Assembly (NCBI GenBank): GCA_018813085.1 | Contig: JAHJCI010000178.1 | Coordinates: forward strand, 1 to 16,460 | Direction of reading: 5' to 3' | Origin: Candidatus Omnitrophota bacterium | GTDB taxonomy: Bacteria > Omnitrophota > Gorgyraeia > Gygaellales > JAHJCI01 | DNA length: 16,460 nucleotides | Shown here: positions 7,142 to 14,623 of the stretch, in pieces | How the letters are laid out: each line of letters begins with the position of its first letter | Position numbering within the stretch: the first letter of the stretch is position 1 | The notes under the pieces: model-generated | Seen by the model: the letters and a program-made list of their open reading frames with translations, nothing else | Databases searched by the model: none | What the model was told of the DNA's origin: nothing | Made by a program: the position numbers and the translations under genes

Positions 7142-10069
7142 ATGAGCAAGATTTATAGCGTTGGTTTTGACGTTGATCTAATTGAACTCTTAACTGGCTT
7201 TCTTTTAAAAGAACATAAGGCCAATCCGCAGGATTTATCCTCTAGCGCCGTTGTTTTTCCCGGGAAGAGGCCGCAGTTCTATTTAAGAAACGCCTTATCC
7301 GGACGGATTAAAAAACCGTTCCTGCCCCCCTGTATCTTTTCTATCGAGGAATTTATACAATACCTGGCGAAAAAGAGTATTGAACTCGCTGCATCCGGTA
7401 AGGACAGTTCCGGTGAACTCAACATTTCTTCAATCAGCTGCCAGCCGGCTAGCCTTATAGATGCCTGTTTTCTGGTACATAAGGCAATCCAGAAATTAAA
7501 TCTAACCTATCTTAATTGGCAGAAGCAATTGGAGTTTGAGCATTTTTTTCTATGGGCAAAAAGAATTTTCAACTTTTTAGAAGAGCTGGATAAAGAACAG
7601 GTAACAGAAAGGCAGCTCTTAGATTTAGAGGAGAACGCACAAATCGGGCTCCCCTTGCCGGAATATGTTAATAGGCTGCTTGAAAATATCAGCCAGATAC
7701 AGGCGGGTTTTCACGGCCTCTTAAACGAATATAAGTTAACGACTTCTGGCCTTAATTATTTGACCGCCGCGCAGTCAATAGATAAAATCTGCCTGAGCGA
7801 ATTTAAACAGATCTATTTTATGGGGCTTTTTGCCCTCAATGCTTGCGAAAAGAAAATTATCAAGCATCTTTTAGAAGAAGGCCAAGCCGTATTGTTTTGG
7901 CAGAAAGACGAGGATAACTGGTCGATATTTGAAGAATTGGGAATTTTTTTTAACGCTTCTACAGAAATAATCCGGCCCGGCTCTAAATACCCCAAAATTA
8001 AAATTTACGAAGGATTCGATATACATTCTCAGGCCGAAGGAGCCAGGAGGGTACTTTCAGAACTGGAAGATTTAGATAATACCTGTATAGTCCTGCCGCA
8101 GGCAGATGCTTTGATGCCCTTACTTCATCAGGCGCTTCCGGATAATTTGAAAAGCTACAATATCTCTTTAGGCTACTCCTTAAAAGGCACCCCTATATAC
8201 GCCTTGATAAAGATGATTATACAGCTAGAGGAGAGAAAAAGGCATGATGGCAGTTTTTATATCAAGGATTATTTGAATGTCTTGATGCACCCCTACATAA
8301 AAAATATCTCAAAAGACGGATGCAGCGCGGATGATACGCGTATTTTAATCCATAAGATTGAAGAAGCATTGCTGGGGATAGATAAAAGCATAAGCCTCGG
8401 GCGCAAGCCGTTTATTAAGCTGGAGGATATTGAAAATAACCAGCTTATTTTTCAGGCAGCCGCAAAGCTTATAAACGATGCCGGCTTTCCTCAGGTACAA
8501 GTCTCAAGCCTGGAGGAACAATTAAAAATTATACACCGAATATTCGTCTCTCTCTTTGAGGGATGCCTGAAGCTTGTTGATTTTGTACGGGCTACCCAGA
8601 AGATGATTTACTTCATTTTTGAAAAAAGCAGGATTTCATCAGATATTTTTGCGGGAGAAGCCTGTGCGGCTTTTTTATCGCTACTGGATAAGCTGGGAGC
8701 CTCCCTTTTTAAAAATGAAGAGTTAAAACTTAAAAATACATTTTTTGAATTACTTAAGACCTATCTTGTCTTTGAAAATATCCCTTTTCAAGGCACCCCC
8801 CTGCGGGGCCTTCAGATTTTGGGCCTGCTTGAGACCCGCAATCTAAAATTCAAGAACCTTATTGTCCTGGATCTCAATGAAGGCTTGCTGCCTAAGGCAA
8901 ATAAAGGAGAATCGTTCATACCGGAAGGAGTCTTCCCTATTTTAGGCCTGCCTCATTACCATAAAAGGGAAGAGATCATGCGTTACCATTTCCGCCGGCT
9001 CCTGGGTTCTTCGGATAACGCATTTCTTTTCTACCAGGCCTCTTCGCTTAATAAAGAATCCAGGTCAAGATTTATAGAAGAAATAATCTGGCAGGAAGAG
9101 AAAAAGAGCAATAAGCTATATGACTCAGATAAGATTCAGCGTATTGAGTTTAGCTTGGCTCCGGCCAGAGAGGGCTTTGCTCTGAAGAAAACAGACAAGG
9201 CGCTTGAGATTATTAAGGAAAATATATTTTCCCCCACAAGCCTGGACAGGTATTTATACTGTCCGGCACAATTTTATTTCCGCTACTGCCTGGGGTTAAA
9301 GGAAAAAGAATCTATTCCCGAGGAGATTGAGGCATCTGAGATCGGGAATTTTCTGCATGCCCTACTGCGGGATTTTTATGCCTTATTTCTGAATAAGGAC
9401 CTTAATCTAGACGATAGCGCCCGGGATTACCTGTTTGAACTTAAAGATAAAAAAATGAAAGAGTTTTTCCCTCAGGCTAGTGGTGAACAGTTTTTATTGA
9501 GTAAAATAATAGATTATAAATTAAAATCCTTCTTGTTATCCGAAACAAAGAGAAAAGAAAAGATAAAAATATTATATCTGGAGCAAGAGCTGCCTTTGGA
9601 TCTGCAAAAAATAACAATTAATACCGATTTCGGCCAGGCCTGTTTAAGGGGCAAGCTTGACCGTGTGGACGAAAGGATAATCAAAGGCAAGAAGCGTATT
9701 GTTATTCTGGATTATAAGACCGGAAGGTATAAGCTGCCCAGGAAAATTATTAGCGCAGAAATGCTTGCTACCAGGGAAGGCATAAAGAAGGCAATCGGTT
9801 CATTCCAGCTGCCTCTTTATGTTTATCTTTTTTCTAAGTCTAGCAAGATACCTCCTTCGCTGATTGAAGCAAGCTTTTATTCTTTACGCGATATAAAAGA
9901 AGAATTCCTCTTCGGTAGTTTCGATAGCGCAAAGATCTTTGAGGTTTACTTGACTGCTGCCAGAACTCTGCTTTCTGAGATTATGGACCCAGCTTTTGAG
10001 TTTGTACGTGATGATTCTGATGAGTATTACTGCCGCTGGTGTCCCTTTCCCAGCTTGTGTAAAAGATAG
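7142..10069 (+). CDS. addB: AddB-type PD-(D/E)XK nuclease with Fe-S cluster cysteines (inactivated helicase subunit)
   Basis: A 975-residue protein expected to partner the AddA-like protein at 417 in DNA-end resection. The N-terminus (about residues 36-55, SSAVVFPGKRPQFYLRNALS) lies where helicases have Walker A, but no GxxGxGK(T/S) is present, as in proteobacterial-type AddB proteins that lack ATPase activity. The C-terminal nuclease shows a SPTSLDRYLYCPAQFYFRY entry segment, FLHALL with H739, LDRVD with D840, and DYKTG with D857 and K859. Cysteines C707, C964, C967 and C973 form the C...CxxCxxxxxC pattern that holds a [4Fe-4S] cluster in AddB. I chose ATG 7142. A GTG at 7127 adds five residues, but it lies at the edge of the CACAGAT repeat. 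The 4-Cys pattern and paired helicase make AddB more likely than a Cas4-like or stand-alone RecB nuclease. Confidence 0.87.
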   Translation: MSKIYSVGFDVDLIELLTGFLLKEHKANPQDLSSSAVVFPGKRPQFYLRNALSGRIKKPFLPPCIFSIEEFIQYLAKKSIELAASGKDSSGELNISSISCQPASLIDACFLVHKAIQKLNLTYLNWQKQLEFEHFFLWAKRIFNFLEELDKEQVTERQLLDLEENAQIGLPLPEYVNRLLENISQIQAGFHGLLNEYKLTTSGLNYLTAAQSIDKICLSEFKQIYFMGLFALNACEKKIIKHLLEEGQAVLFWQKDEDNWSIFEELGIFFNASTEIIRPGSKYPKIKIYEGFDIHSQAEGARRVLSELEDLDNTCIVLPQADALMPLLHQALPDNLKSYNISLGYSLKGTPIYALIKMIIQLEERKRHDGSFYIKDYLNVLMHPYIKNISKDGCSADDTRILIHKIEEALLGIDKSISLGRKPFIKLEDIENNQLIFQAAAKLINDAGFPQVQVSSLEEQLKIIHRIFVSLFEGCLKLVDFVRATQKMIYFIFEKSRISSDIFAGEACAAFLSLLDKLGASLFKNEELKLKNTFFELLKTYLVFENIPFQGTPLRGLQILGLLETRNLKFKNLIVLDLNEGLLPKANKGESFIPEGVFPILGLPHYHKREEIMRYHFRRLLGSSDNAFLFYQASSLNKESRSRFIEEIIWQEEKKSNKLYDSDKIQRIEFSLAPAREGFALKKTDKALEIIKENIFSPTSLDRYLYCPAQFYFRYCLGLKEKESIPEEIEASEIGNFLHALLRDFYALFLNKDLNLDDSARDYLFELKDKKMKEFFPQASGEQFLLSKIIDYKLKSFLLSETKRKEKIKILYLEQELPLDLQKITINTDFGQACLRGKLDRVDERIIKGKKRIVILDYKTGRYKLPRKIISAEMLATREGIKKAIGSFQLPLYVYLFSKSSKIPPSLIEASFYSLRDIKEEFLFGSFDSAKIFEVYLTAARTLLSEIMDPAFEFVRDDSDEYYCRWCPFPSLCKR

Positions 10070-10125
10070 GTTTATTTCTTGAAGAAAAAGACATTTTTTC
10101 CCGTGACGGATAGAGGCTTATAAAA

Positions 10126-10728
10126 ATGGATGAGTTTGCTCTATTAAGAGAGAAACTGGATGAGGCAATTACCTATGGCAGGATAGAACTGGCCGGCCAG
10201 CTGGCGAATGAGGGATTGGCCAGGAGCGAGGCTAAAGAATCTTTGGGGGAGAGCGAGTATTTTAAGGCCCAGATAGAGATAATTAAGGGAAACTATTTTG
10301 AAGCAATCAGGCATTTTGACCAGGCAATCAGCTTCAACCCCCGCGACGGTGCAGCATTTAATGACCGGGCATTATGCATGGTAGAATTAGGCATTATTGA
10401 GGAGGCCTTTTATTATTTTGATAAAGGCATAGAAGTAGAGCCGGATTATGCTACCGTTTATCATAATAAAGGATGGCTGCTTAATCAGATCGGCAGGCAT
10501 CAGGAAGCAATTGCCTATTTCAGAAAGGCGTTAGAGTTAGACCCCGCTCGCGCTGTTACTTATGAAAATTTAGGGGATGCTTTTTTAAATCTTACCGATT
10601 ACCGCCTGGCTTTGGAGGCTTATCAGGAGGCAATTGGCTTGCTAAAACCAGGTTATTCTGATATAAAGGAGCAGATAGTTAAACAGATAGAATTAGTTAA
10701 AGATAAAATGAATAAAGAGAGGCAGTGA
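10126..10728 (+). CDS. Tetratricopeptide-repeat protein
   Basis: A 200-residue protein with about four tandem TPR units at about 43-76, 77-110, 111-144 and 145-178. Each is the expected 34 residues with the usual small and aromatic positions, for example YHNKGWLLNQIGRHQEAIAY followed by FRKALELDP. The third repeat is the most canonical. The N-terminal 40 residues are also helical and may form a degenerate repeat. There is no signal peptide, membrane span or catalytic domain, so it is probably a cytoplasmic scaffold or adaptor. It lies 56 bases after addB with a weak GAGG ribosome-binding sequence, and only 4 bases ahead of the next gene, so these two are probably co-translated. The partner protein is unknown. 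Confidence 0.85.
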   Translation: MDEFALLREKLDEAITYGRIELAGQLANEGLARSEAKESLGESEYFKAQIEIIKGNYFEAIRHFDQAISFNPRDGAAFNDRALCMVELGIIEEAFYYFDKGIEVEPDYATVYHNKGWLLNQIGRHQEAIAYFRKALELDPARAVTYENLGDAFLNLTDYRLALEAYQEAIGLLKPGYSDIKEQIVKQIELVKDKMNKERQ

Positions 10729-10732
10729 CGCT

Positions 10733-11266
10733 ATGGATCTGCAGGATAAATGGAATAAAGCGCTGAGCGATACAGAAATCATAAGGTCCAGGTTTGCGTA
10801 TTTGCCTACTTTTGAGAACAAAAGCATCCCTTATATATTTTTGGCAGCCTCCAGCGTTAATCTGGGCGATACGGTTTTACGCAGGGGCAAGATTTTGGTA
10901 AACCGCCCGGCTATTATTCTTCCCGAAGATACGCCCCAATTCGAAGGTTTCGATTTTGAGAAAAACTATCAGGTTAACGCCGATATGGTGCGGATGTTTT
11001 TACTGATAAGAGGGATATCATTTCCTTCTTTAAAATACGAACACGAAGTCTCCAGCCTGGATATTTATGAGGGCCCTTTGGAAAAAGCAAAGGGTTATTT
11101 CAGGCATGAATTAGAAAGAACCGAGGATGTGGAAACCGGGCTTATTGCCGGCCCCGAGGATTGTTGGGAATTTTCGCTGCTTATATACGTAGGCTTATTA
11201 GTTAGCAGGTCTCTGCCTTCTGACCTCAGGCGGCTCTGGGAGAAATTCAGAGATAAATTACGTTAG
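10733..11266 (+). CDS. Unrecognised 177-residue protein
   Basis: I do not recognise a family. The protein appears soluble, with no signal peptide and no clear membrane helix; a mildly hydrophobic stretch SLLIYVGLLVS at about 148-158 is too short. The middle has several beta-like hydrophobic strands (KILVNRPAIILPED, about 53-66) followed by a charged helical C-terminus ending RLWEKFRDKL. The two cysteines are not paired as a metal site. Coding status is supported by gene-like amino-acid composition, the lack of overlap with any other plausible gene, the 4-base spacing from the TPR gene, and a GAGAGG purine tract about 11 bases before the ATG. The context suggests a partner of the TPR protein, but that is inference from adjacency only. 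Confidence 0.75.
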   Translation: MDLQDKWNKALSDTEIIRSRFAYLPTFENKSIPYIFLAASSVNLGDTVLRRGKILVNRPAIILPEDTPQFEGFDFEKNYQVNADMVRMFLLIRGISFPSLKYEHEVSSLDIYEGPLEKAKGYFRHELERTEDVETGLIAGPEDCWEFSLLIYVGLLVSRSLPSDLRRLWEKFRDKLR

Positions 11267-11311
11267 GGATAATATTACTTAAAGAACAACCCTTAAAATC
11301 ATCTTTAAACG

Positions 11312-12127
11312 ATGCTGGGAAGAATTTTTCTGGCGGTATTAATATTCTCCTCTTTTATTTTTGCCTATTTGAGATATTTTGAAAGCAAGGGTATTTATTA
11401 TCCGACAAAAGATATAAGCTTAAGCCCCGCTGATATCGGTATCAAATATGAGGATATTTTTTTTACAACCGAAGACGGCGCGAGATTGAATGGGTGGTTT
11501 ATCCCGCAGGAGAAGCCGCGCGGGACTTTGCTTTTCTGCCACGGCAATGCCGGTAATATTGGAGACCGCGTTGAGTTTGTCGGTATCTTTTATAAGCTTA
11601 ACCTGAACGTATTAATTTTCGATTACCGGGGTTATGGCAGGAGTCAGGGCAGGCCTTCGGAGGAGGGTTTATATAAAGATGCCCAGGCAGCTTATCGCTA
11701 TTTACTTAGCCGCAAAGATATCAACAAATCCCCGATTATAATTTACGGCAAGTCAATCGGAGCAAATGTAGCAATAGACTTGGCTTCTAAAGTTAATACG
11801 GTTGCCCTTATTGTAGATAGCGCATTTACCTCTGCCTGCGATATGGGTAGGAAATTATTTCCTTACCTTCCTGTAAAATGGGTGATTACGGTTAAGTTTG
11901 ATGCCTTGGCAAAGATAAAAGAAATTAACATCCCAAAGTTAATTATTCACAGCAGGGATGATGAAATTGTGCCATTTAAGATGGGTCAGAGGCTTTTTGA
12001 AGCTGCCCCGCAGCCAAAGGAATTCTACCCGATGCGCGGGGGGCACAATGAAGCAATCTTCATAGCAGGGCAGGAATATGCTTCCAGGATAGACAAATTC
12101 CTTAGTAAATATCTTTTCCGTCCTTAA
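11312..12127 (+). CDS. Membrane-anchored alpha/beta hydrolase (BEM46/YfhR-like)
   Basis: A 271-residue serine hydrolase with an N-terminal hydrophobic helix (about 4-20) and no clear cleavage site, so probably an anchored rather than released protein. The alpha/beta-hydrolase order is intact: the oxyanion-loop HGNAGN (77-82), FDYRGYGRSQG (103-113), nucleophile elbow GKSIG with S148 (146-150), the acid strand HSRDDEIVP with D216 or D217, and GGH with H245. The HGNAGN plus DYRGYGxSxG combination resembles the BEM46/ABHD13/YfhR group, whose substrates are mostly undefined esters or lipids. The ATG is 45 bases after the preceding gene and has no good Shine-Dalgarno sequence. It is the last gene before the repeat-rich 12128-12441 region. 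Confidence 0.9.
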   Translation: MLGRIFLAVLIFSSFIFAYLRYFESKGIYYPTKDISLSPADIGIKYEDIFFTTEDGARLNGWFIPQEKPRGTLLFCHGNAGNIGDRVEFVGIFYKLNLNVLIFDYRGYGRSQGRPSEEGLYKDAQAAYRYLLSRKDINKSPIIIYGKSIGANVAIDLASKVNTVALIVDSAFTSACDMGRKLFPYLPVKWVITVKFDALAKIKEINIPKLIIHSRDDEIVPFKMGQRLFEAAPQPKEFYPMRGGHNEAIFIAGQEYASRIDKFLSKYLFRP

Positions 12128-12128
12128 A

Positions 12129-12165
12129 AGGGATTGCCAAAAAATCTAAAAACAGGGTAATCCCT
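12129..12165 (+). repeat. Hairpin after the alpha/beta hydrolase gene
   Basis: AGGGATTGCC (12129-12138) pairs with GGTAATCCCT (12156-12165). The stem is 10 base pairs including one G-U, with a 17-base A-rich loop. It begins 2 bases after the hydrolase stop. No run of T follows (the next bases are GATTAAAAG), so it is not a standard intrinsic terminator on the + strand. It could stabilise the 3' end of the mRNA or be part of the adjacent repeat. Confidence 0.5.
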
Positions 12166-12185
12166 GATTAAAAGATTAAAAAATA

Positions 12186-12308
12186 GATTACACAGATTTC
12201 ATGCTATAGGTAGTCCGCCTGGGGAGCAAAATCTCATTGGTAAAATCTTTACAATCTTTCCTGCCTCTGGCGGGATTCCGTTGTAGCGGGAAAATAATCT
12301 GTGTAATC
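12186..12308. repeat. 123-base element bounded by a perfect 13-base inverted repeat of the CACAGAT family
   Basis: GATTACACAGATT (12186-12198) and AATCTGTGTAATC (12296-12308) are exact reverse complements. Both contain the ACACAGATT core that is related to the CACAGAT units at 7018-7130. The overall span (123 bases) is close to that of the 7018-7130 cluster (113 bases). The interior is richer in G+C, with a CCTGCC-tct-GGCGGG hairpin at 12260-12274. There is no transposase and no obvious target-site duplication. Confidence 0.6.
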
Positions 12309-12318
12309 AGAGATCGCC

Positions 12319-12351
12319 GTCGCTTTAGGATCTTAGGACTTTTTCAGCGAC
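12319..12351 (+). other. Possible stem-loop upstream of the permease gene
   Basis: GTCGCT (12319-12324) is complementary to AGCGAC (12346-12351), with outer AGAG (12309-12312) and CTCT (12352-12355) able to pair across a bulge. The loop contains TTAGGA twice (12325-12330 and 12333-12338). It could be a leader-RNA structure or just part of the repeat mosaic. No known riboswitch class is recognised. Confidence 0.3.
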
Positions 12352-12410
12352 CTCTAAAATTATTGTTTTTAGCTGTTTATTGTGATAGTATGTGCTCGAT
12401 AAAAGCCGGT

Positions 12411-12428
12411 TTATTGAATATTCAACAA
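12411..12428. promoter_or_regulatory. Palindromic possible operator just upstream of the permease gene
   Basis: TTGAATATTCAA (12414-12425) is a perfect 12-base palindrome. Including the flanks, 16 of 18 bases of 12411-12428 are symmetric. It ends 13 bases before the permease ATG, so a bound dimeric repressor would block transcription or early elongation. AT-rich palindromes also arise by chance, so this is only a candidate. Confidence 0.3.
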
Positions 12429-12441
12429 AGCAAATAAAAAT

Positions 12442-14292
12442 ATGCAGGGAAAACTCAAAAAAGGCCTTGGGCTTCTGGATGTTTTTTGCATTGCTTCAGG
12501 AGCGATGATCAGTTCCGGCTTATTTGTTTTGCCCGGTATTGCCTCCTCCAAGGTTGGTCCCGCCTTATTTCTTTCCTATATAATAGCCTCTTTTCTGGCT
12601 GTGCCTACGATGCTTAGTCAGGCGGAGTTAGTTACGGCAATGCCTCGCGCAGGAGGCGATTACTTTTATATCAGTAGAAGCATGGGTTTTGTCGCCGGGT
12701 TAATCGGCGGTCTGGGCAGTTGGTTTGCTTTAAGTTTTAAGGGGGCTTTCGCTCTTATCGGTATGGCGGCTTATGCCGAATTAGTAACTCCCATCCCTAT
12801 AAAAATCTTAGCCCTTGGTTTTTGCCTGTTTTTCATAATTATTAATCTTATCGGAGTGAAAGAAGCAGCCAGGACACAGCTGGTCGTAGTAACTGTTTTA
12901 TTTGCTACGCTAATTTTCTATATTGTTTTTGGTTTTCCCTCCATCCATATCGAAAGATATGTTCCCTTTGCGCCGCACGGATTCAGTTCGGTATTTGCTA
13001 CCGCAGCCTTAATATTTATTTCTTACGGCGGATTAACCAAGGTTGCCTCTGTAGCCGAAGAGGTCAGAAATCCAGGGCGCAATATTCCCCTGGGCATGAT
13101 CCTTTCCTTGATTATTGTCGGAGTGATTTATGCCTTGGTGGTATTTATTACTACCGGCCTGCTTACTGCAGACAAGCTTCATTCTTCCCTTACCCCTATT
13201 TCTGACGGGGCGCAGACATTTTTGGGCATTCCCGGCATGATTATTATGGCGATTGCTGCCTTAATGGCATTTATTTCTACTGCTAACGCGGCAATCATGT
13301 CTGCCTCGCGCTATCCGATAGCAATGAGCCGGGATAAACTCATGCCTTCTTTCCTGGAGAGAATAAACACGAAATTTAAAACACCGCATTATTCCATATT
13401 GTTTACAGGGTTATTTATGGCCTTAGCAATATTATTTCTAGGGCTGGAGCTTTTGGTTAAAGTAGCTTCTGCATTATTGATACTGCTTTATATTCTTGCA
13501 AATCTTGCTGTAATTATTATGCGCGAAAGCAAGATCCAAAACTATCAGCCTACATTTCGCTCTCCCCTTTATCCGGGAATGCAGATATTGGGTATATTAG
13601 GGTGCGGATTCTTATTGGCGGAGATGGGGACAGAGATACTCTCTTTAAGCGGCCTTTTTATTGTAGCTGCCTTGGTATGGTATTTGATTTATGCCGGCAT
13701 CAAGGTGGAAAAGGAATACGCGCTTATCCACGTAATCGAACGCATTATTAATAAAGAATTAACTTCCGGAAGCCTGCCTAAGGAGTTAAAGGGAATCTTA
13801 AGGGAGCGCGATGAAATAGTGGAGGATAGATTCGACCACCTGATAAAAGAAAGTATTGTTCTGGATTTAGAGGATTCCTTGACAATGGATGAATTCTTTA
13901 GGCATGTAAGTTCTGTTTTAGCCCGGGGTTTAGACATAGACGCAGATAAGCTATGTCGCGACTTTATTAAGAGAGAAAAGGAGTCCAGTACTGTTATAAG
14001 GCCAGGGCTTGCCATCCCCCACATTATAGTCTCCGGTAAGCAGAGCTTTAAGATTGTTCTTGCTCGCGCAAAGCAGGGGATATATTTTGCCAAGTCCGCA
14101 GAGCCGGTTCATACTGTTTTTGTGCTGCTGAGCACTAAAGATGAACGTAATTTTCATTTGCGCGCGCTGGCGGCTATTGCCCAGATTTGTCAACAGCGGG
14201 AATTTGACAATAATTGGATGAGTGCGCGCAATATCGAAGAGTTGAGGGATATTATTTTATTGGCGGAAAGAAAACGCTTTGGTACAAGATAG
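12442..14292 (+). CDS. APC-family amino-acid permease fused to a C-terminal PTS EIIA (type 2) domain
   Basis: A 616-residue two-part protein. Residues 1 to about 425 are an APC-superfamily transporter with about 12 membrane spans. It has the typical span-1 segment GLLDVFCIASGAMISSGLF (about 9-27), PRAGGDYFYISR early on, and FISYGGLTKVASVAEEVRNPGRNIP in the middle. After a charged helical linker (about 425-475) comes a cytoplasmic domain (about 476-612) like PTS EIIA of the fructose/nitrogen class. It has GLAIPH with the candidate phosphorylatable histidine H527, then VFVLLST and HLRALAAIAQIC with H572, both typical of that fold. The expected role is uptake or exchange of amino acids controlled by phosphorylation or by PTS-Ntr-like partners; no EI, HPr or other PTS gene is in this window. 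The ATG lacks a good Shine-Dalgarno sequence. The substrate is unknown. Confidence 0.88.
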   Translation: MQGKLKKGLGLLDVFCIASGAMISSGLFVLPGIASSKVGPALFLSYIIASFLAVPTMLSQAELVTAMPRAGGDYFYISRSMGFVAGLIGGLGSWFALSFKGAFALIGMAAYAELVTPIPIKILALGFCLFFIIINLIGVKEAARTQLVVVTVLFATLIFYIVFGFPSIHIERYVPFAPHGFSSVFATAALIFISYGGLTKVASVAEEVRNPGRNIPLGMILSLIIVGVIYALVVFITTGLLTADKLHSSLTPISDGAQTFLGIPGMIIMAIAALMAFISTANAAIMSASRYPIAMSRDKLMPSFLERINTKFKTPHYSILFTGLFMALAILFLGLELLVKVASALLILLYILANLAVIIMRESKIQNYQPTFRSPLYPGMQILGILGCGFLLAEMGTEILSLSGLFIVAALVWYLIYAGIKVEKEYALIHVIERIINKELTSGSLPKELKGILRERDEIVEDRFDHLIKESIVLDLEDSLTMDEFFRHVSSVLARGLDIDADKLCRDFIKREKESSTVIRPGLAIPHIIVSGKQSFKIVLARAKQGIYFAKSAEPVHTVFVLLSTKDERNFHLRALAAIAQICQQREFDNNWMSARNIEELRDIILLAERKRFGTR

Positions 14293-14307
14293 GGGGCGAT
14301 TACCGGG

Positions 14308-14610
14308 ATGTTTATCTTATCTAATTTTTTATTGGCGTTTGCCAGGGTATTAGAAATTATACTGACAATAATGTACTGGTTAATCCTTATTCGCGCACTG
14401 ATCAGCTGGGTGAATCCTGACCCCCATAACCCTATAGTTCAATTTTTATATAAAACAACCGAACCGATTCTCTGCCTCATAAGAAAATTACTACCCCTGG
14501 ATTTTCGTTTCGGCGTTGATATCTCTCCGATTATCGCATTTCTGGCAATATGGTTCTTAAGGTCATTCCTGGTTAAAACCTTAATCGATATTAGTTTAAG
14601 ATTAAGATAG
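14308..14610 (+). CDS. yggT: YggT family membrane protein
   Basis: A 100-residue protein with two hydrophobic regions (about 3-32 and 70-96) separated by the family signature LISWVNPDPHNPIVQFLYKTTEPILCLIRKLLP (about 31-63). The N-terminal LARVLEI-like stretch and central NPIVQFL and TEPIL are diagnostic of YggT. YggT proteins are small inner-membrane proteins linked to cell-division or turgor phenotypes in some bacteria; the mechanism is not settled. It lies 15 bases after the permease stop with an AGGGGG ribosome-binding tract, and 13 bases before the next gene, so it belongs to the permease transcription unit. Its usual neighbour yggU is far upstream. Confidence 0.9.
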   Translation: MFILSNFLLAFARVLEIILTIMYWLILIRALISWVNPDPHNPIVQFLYKTTEPILCLIRKLLPLDFRFGVDISPIIAFLAIWFLRSFLVKTLIDISLRLR

Positions 14611-14623
14611 GGCGAAGAAGCTT

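Larger units (their letters stand above)
12128..12441. other. 314-base intergenic region with several inverted repeats and no convincing gene
   Basis: I see no RNA gene or conserved protein here. From left to right it holds a hairpin right after the hydrolase stop (12129-12165), a 13-base perfect inverted repeat spanning 12186-12308, and, inside that repeat, a small CCTGCC/GGCGGG hairpin (12260-12274). Next come a GTCGCT/AGCGAC stem (12319-12351) containing a TTAGGA direct duplication, and a near-perfect palindrome just before the permease (12411-12428). A weak sigma-70-like pair TTGTTT (12363-12368) and TAGTAT (12386-12391), with a 17-base spacer, could be a permease promoter. A 66-codon open frame at 12237-12437 crosses the repeats and looks spurious. 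Confidence 0.65.

Noticed and set aside
417..10069. A phage-defence island or Cas4-like module built on the two nucleases
   Set aside because: The helicase and nuclease motifs and the Fe-S cysteine spacing fit housekeeping AddAB. The neighbours are metabolic and membrane genes, and there is no CRISPR array, restriction enzyme, integrase or transposase.
10070..10125. Possible terminator between addB and the TPR gene (GAAAAA/TTTTTC inverted pair near 10085-10100)
   Set aside because: The stem is only A-T rich with no G-C core, and the following bases are CCCGTGACGG rather than a T run.
11267..11311. TTAAAG/CTTTAA inverted pair before the alpha/beta hydrolase
   Set aside because: Six A-T-rich base pairs with a long loop are expected by chance in DNA of this composition.
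12237..12437. A 66-codon open frame between the hydrolase and the permease
   Set aside because: It crosses the inverted-repeat arms and the stem structures, has unusual composition and no recognisable motif, and has no ribosome binding site. It is best explained as a chance frame in repeat DNA.
13689..14193. Minus-strand open frames inside the EIIA part of the permease gene
   Set aside because: They are shadows of a strongly supported coding region on the + strand and contain no recognisable domain.
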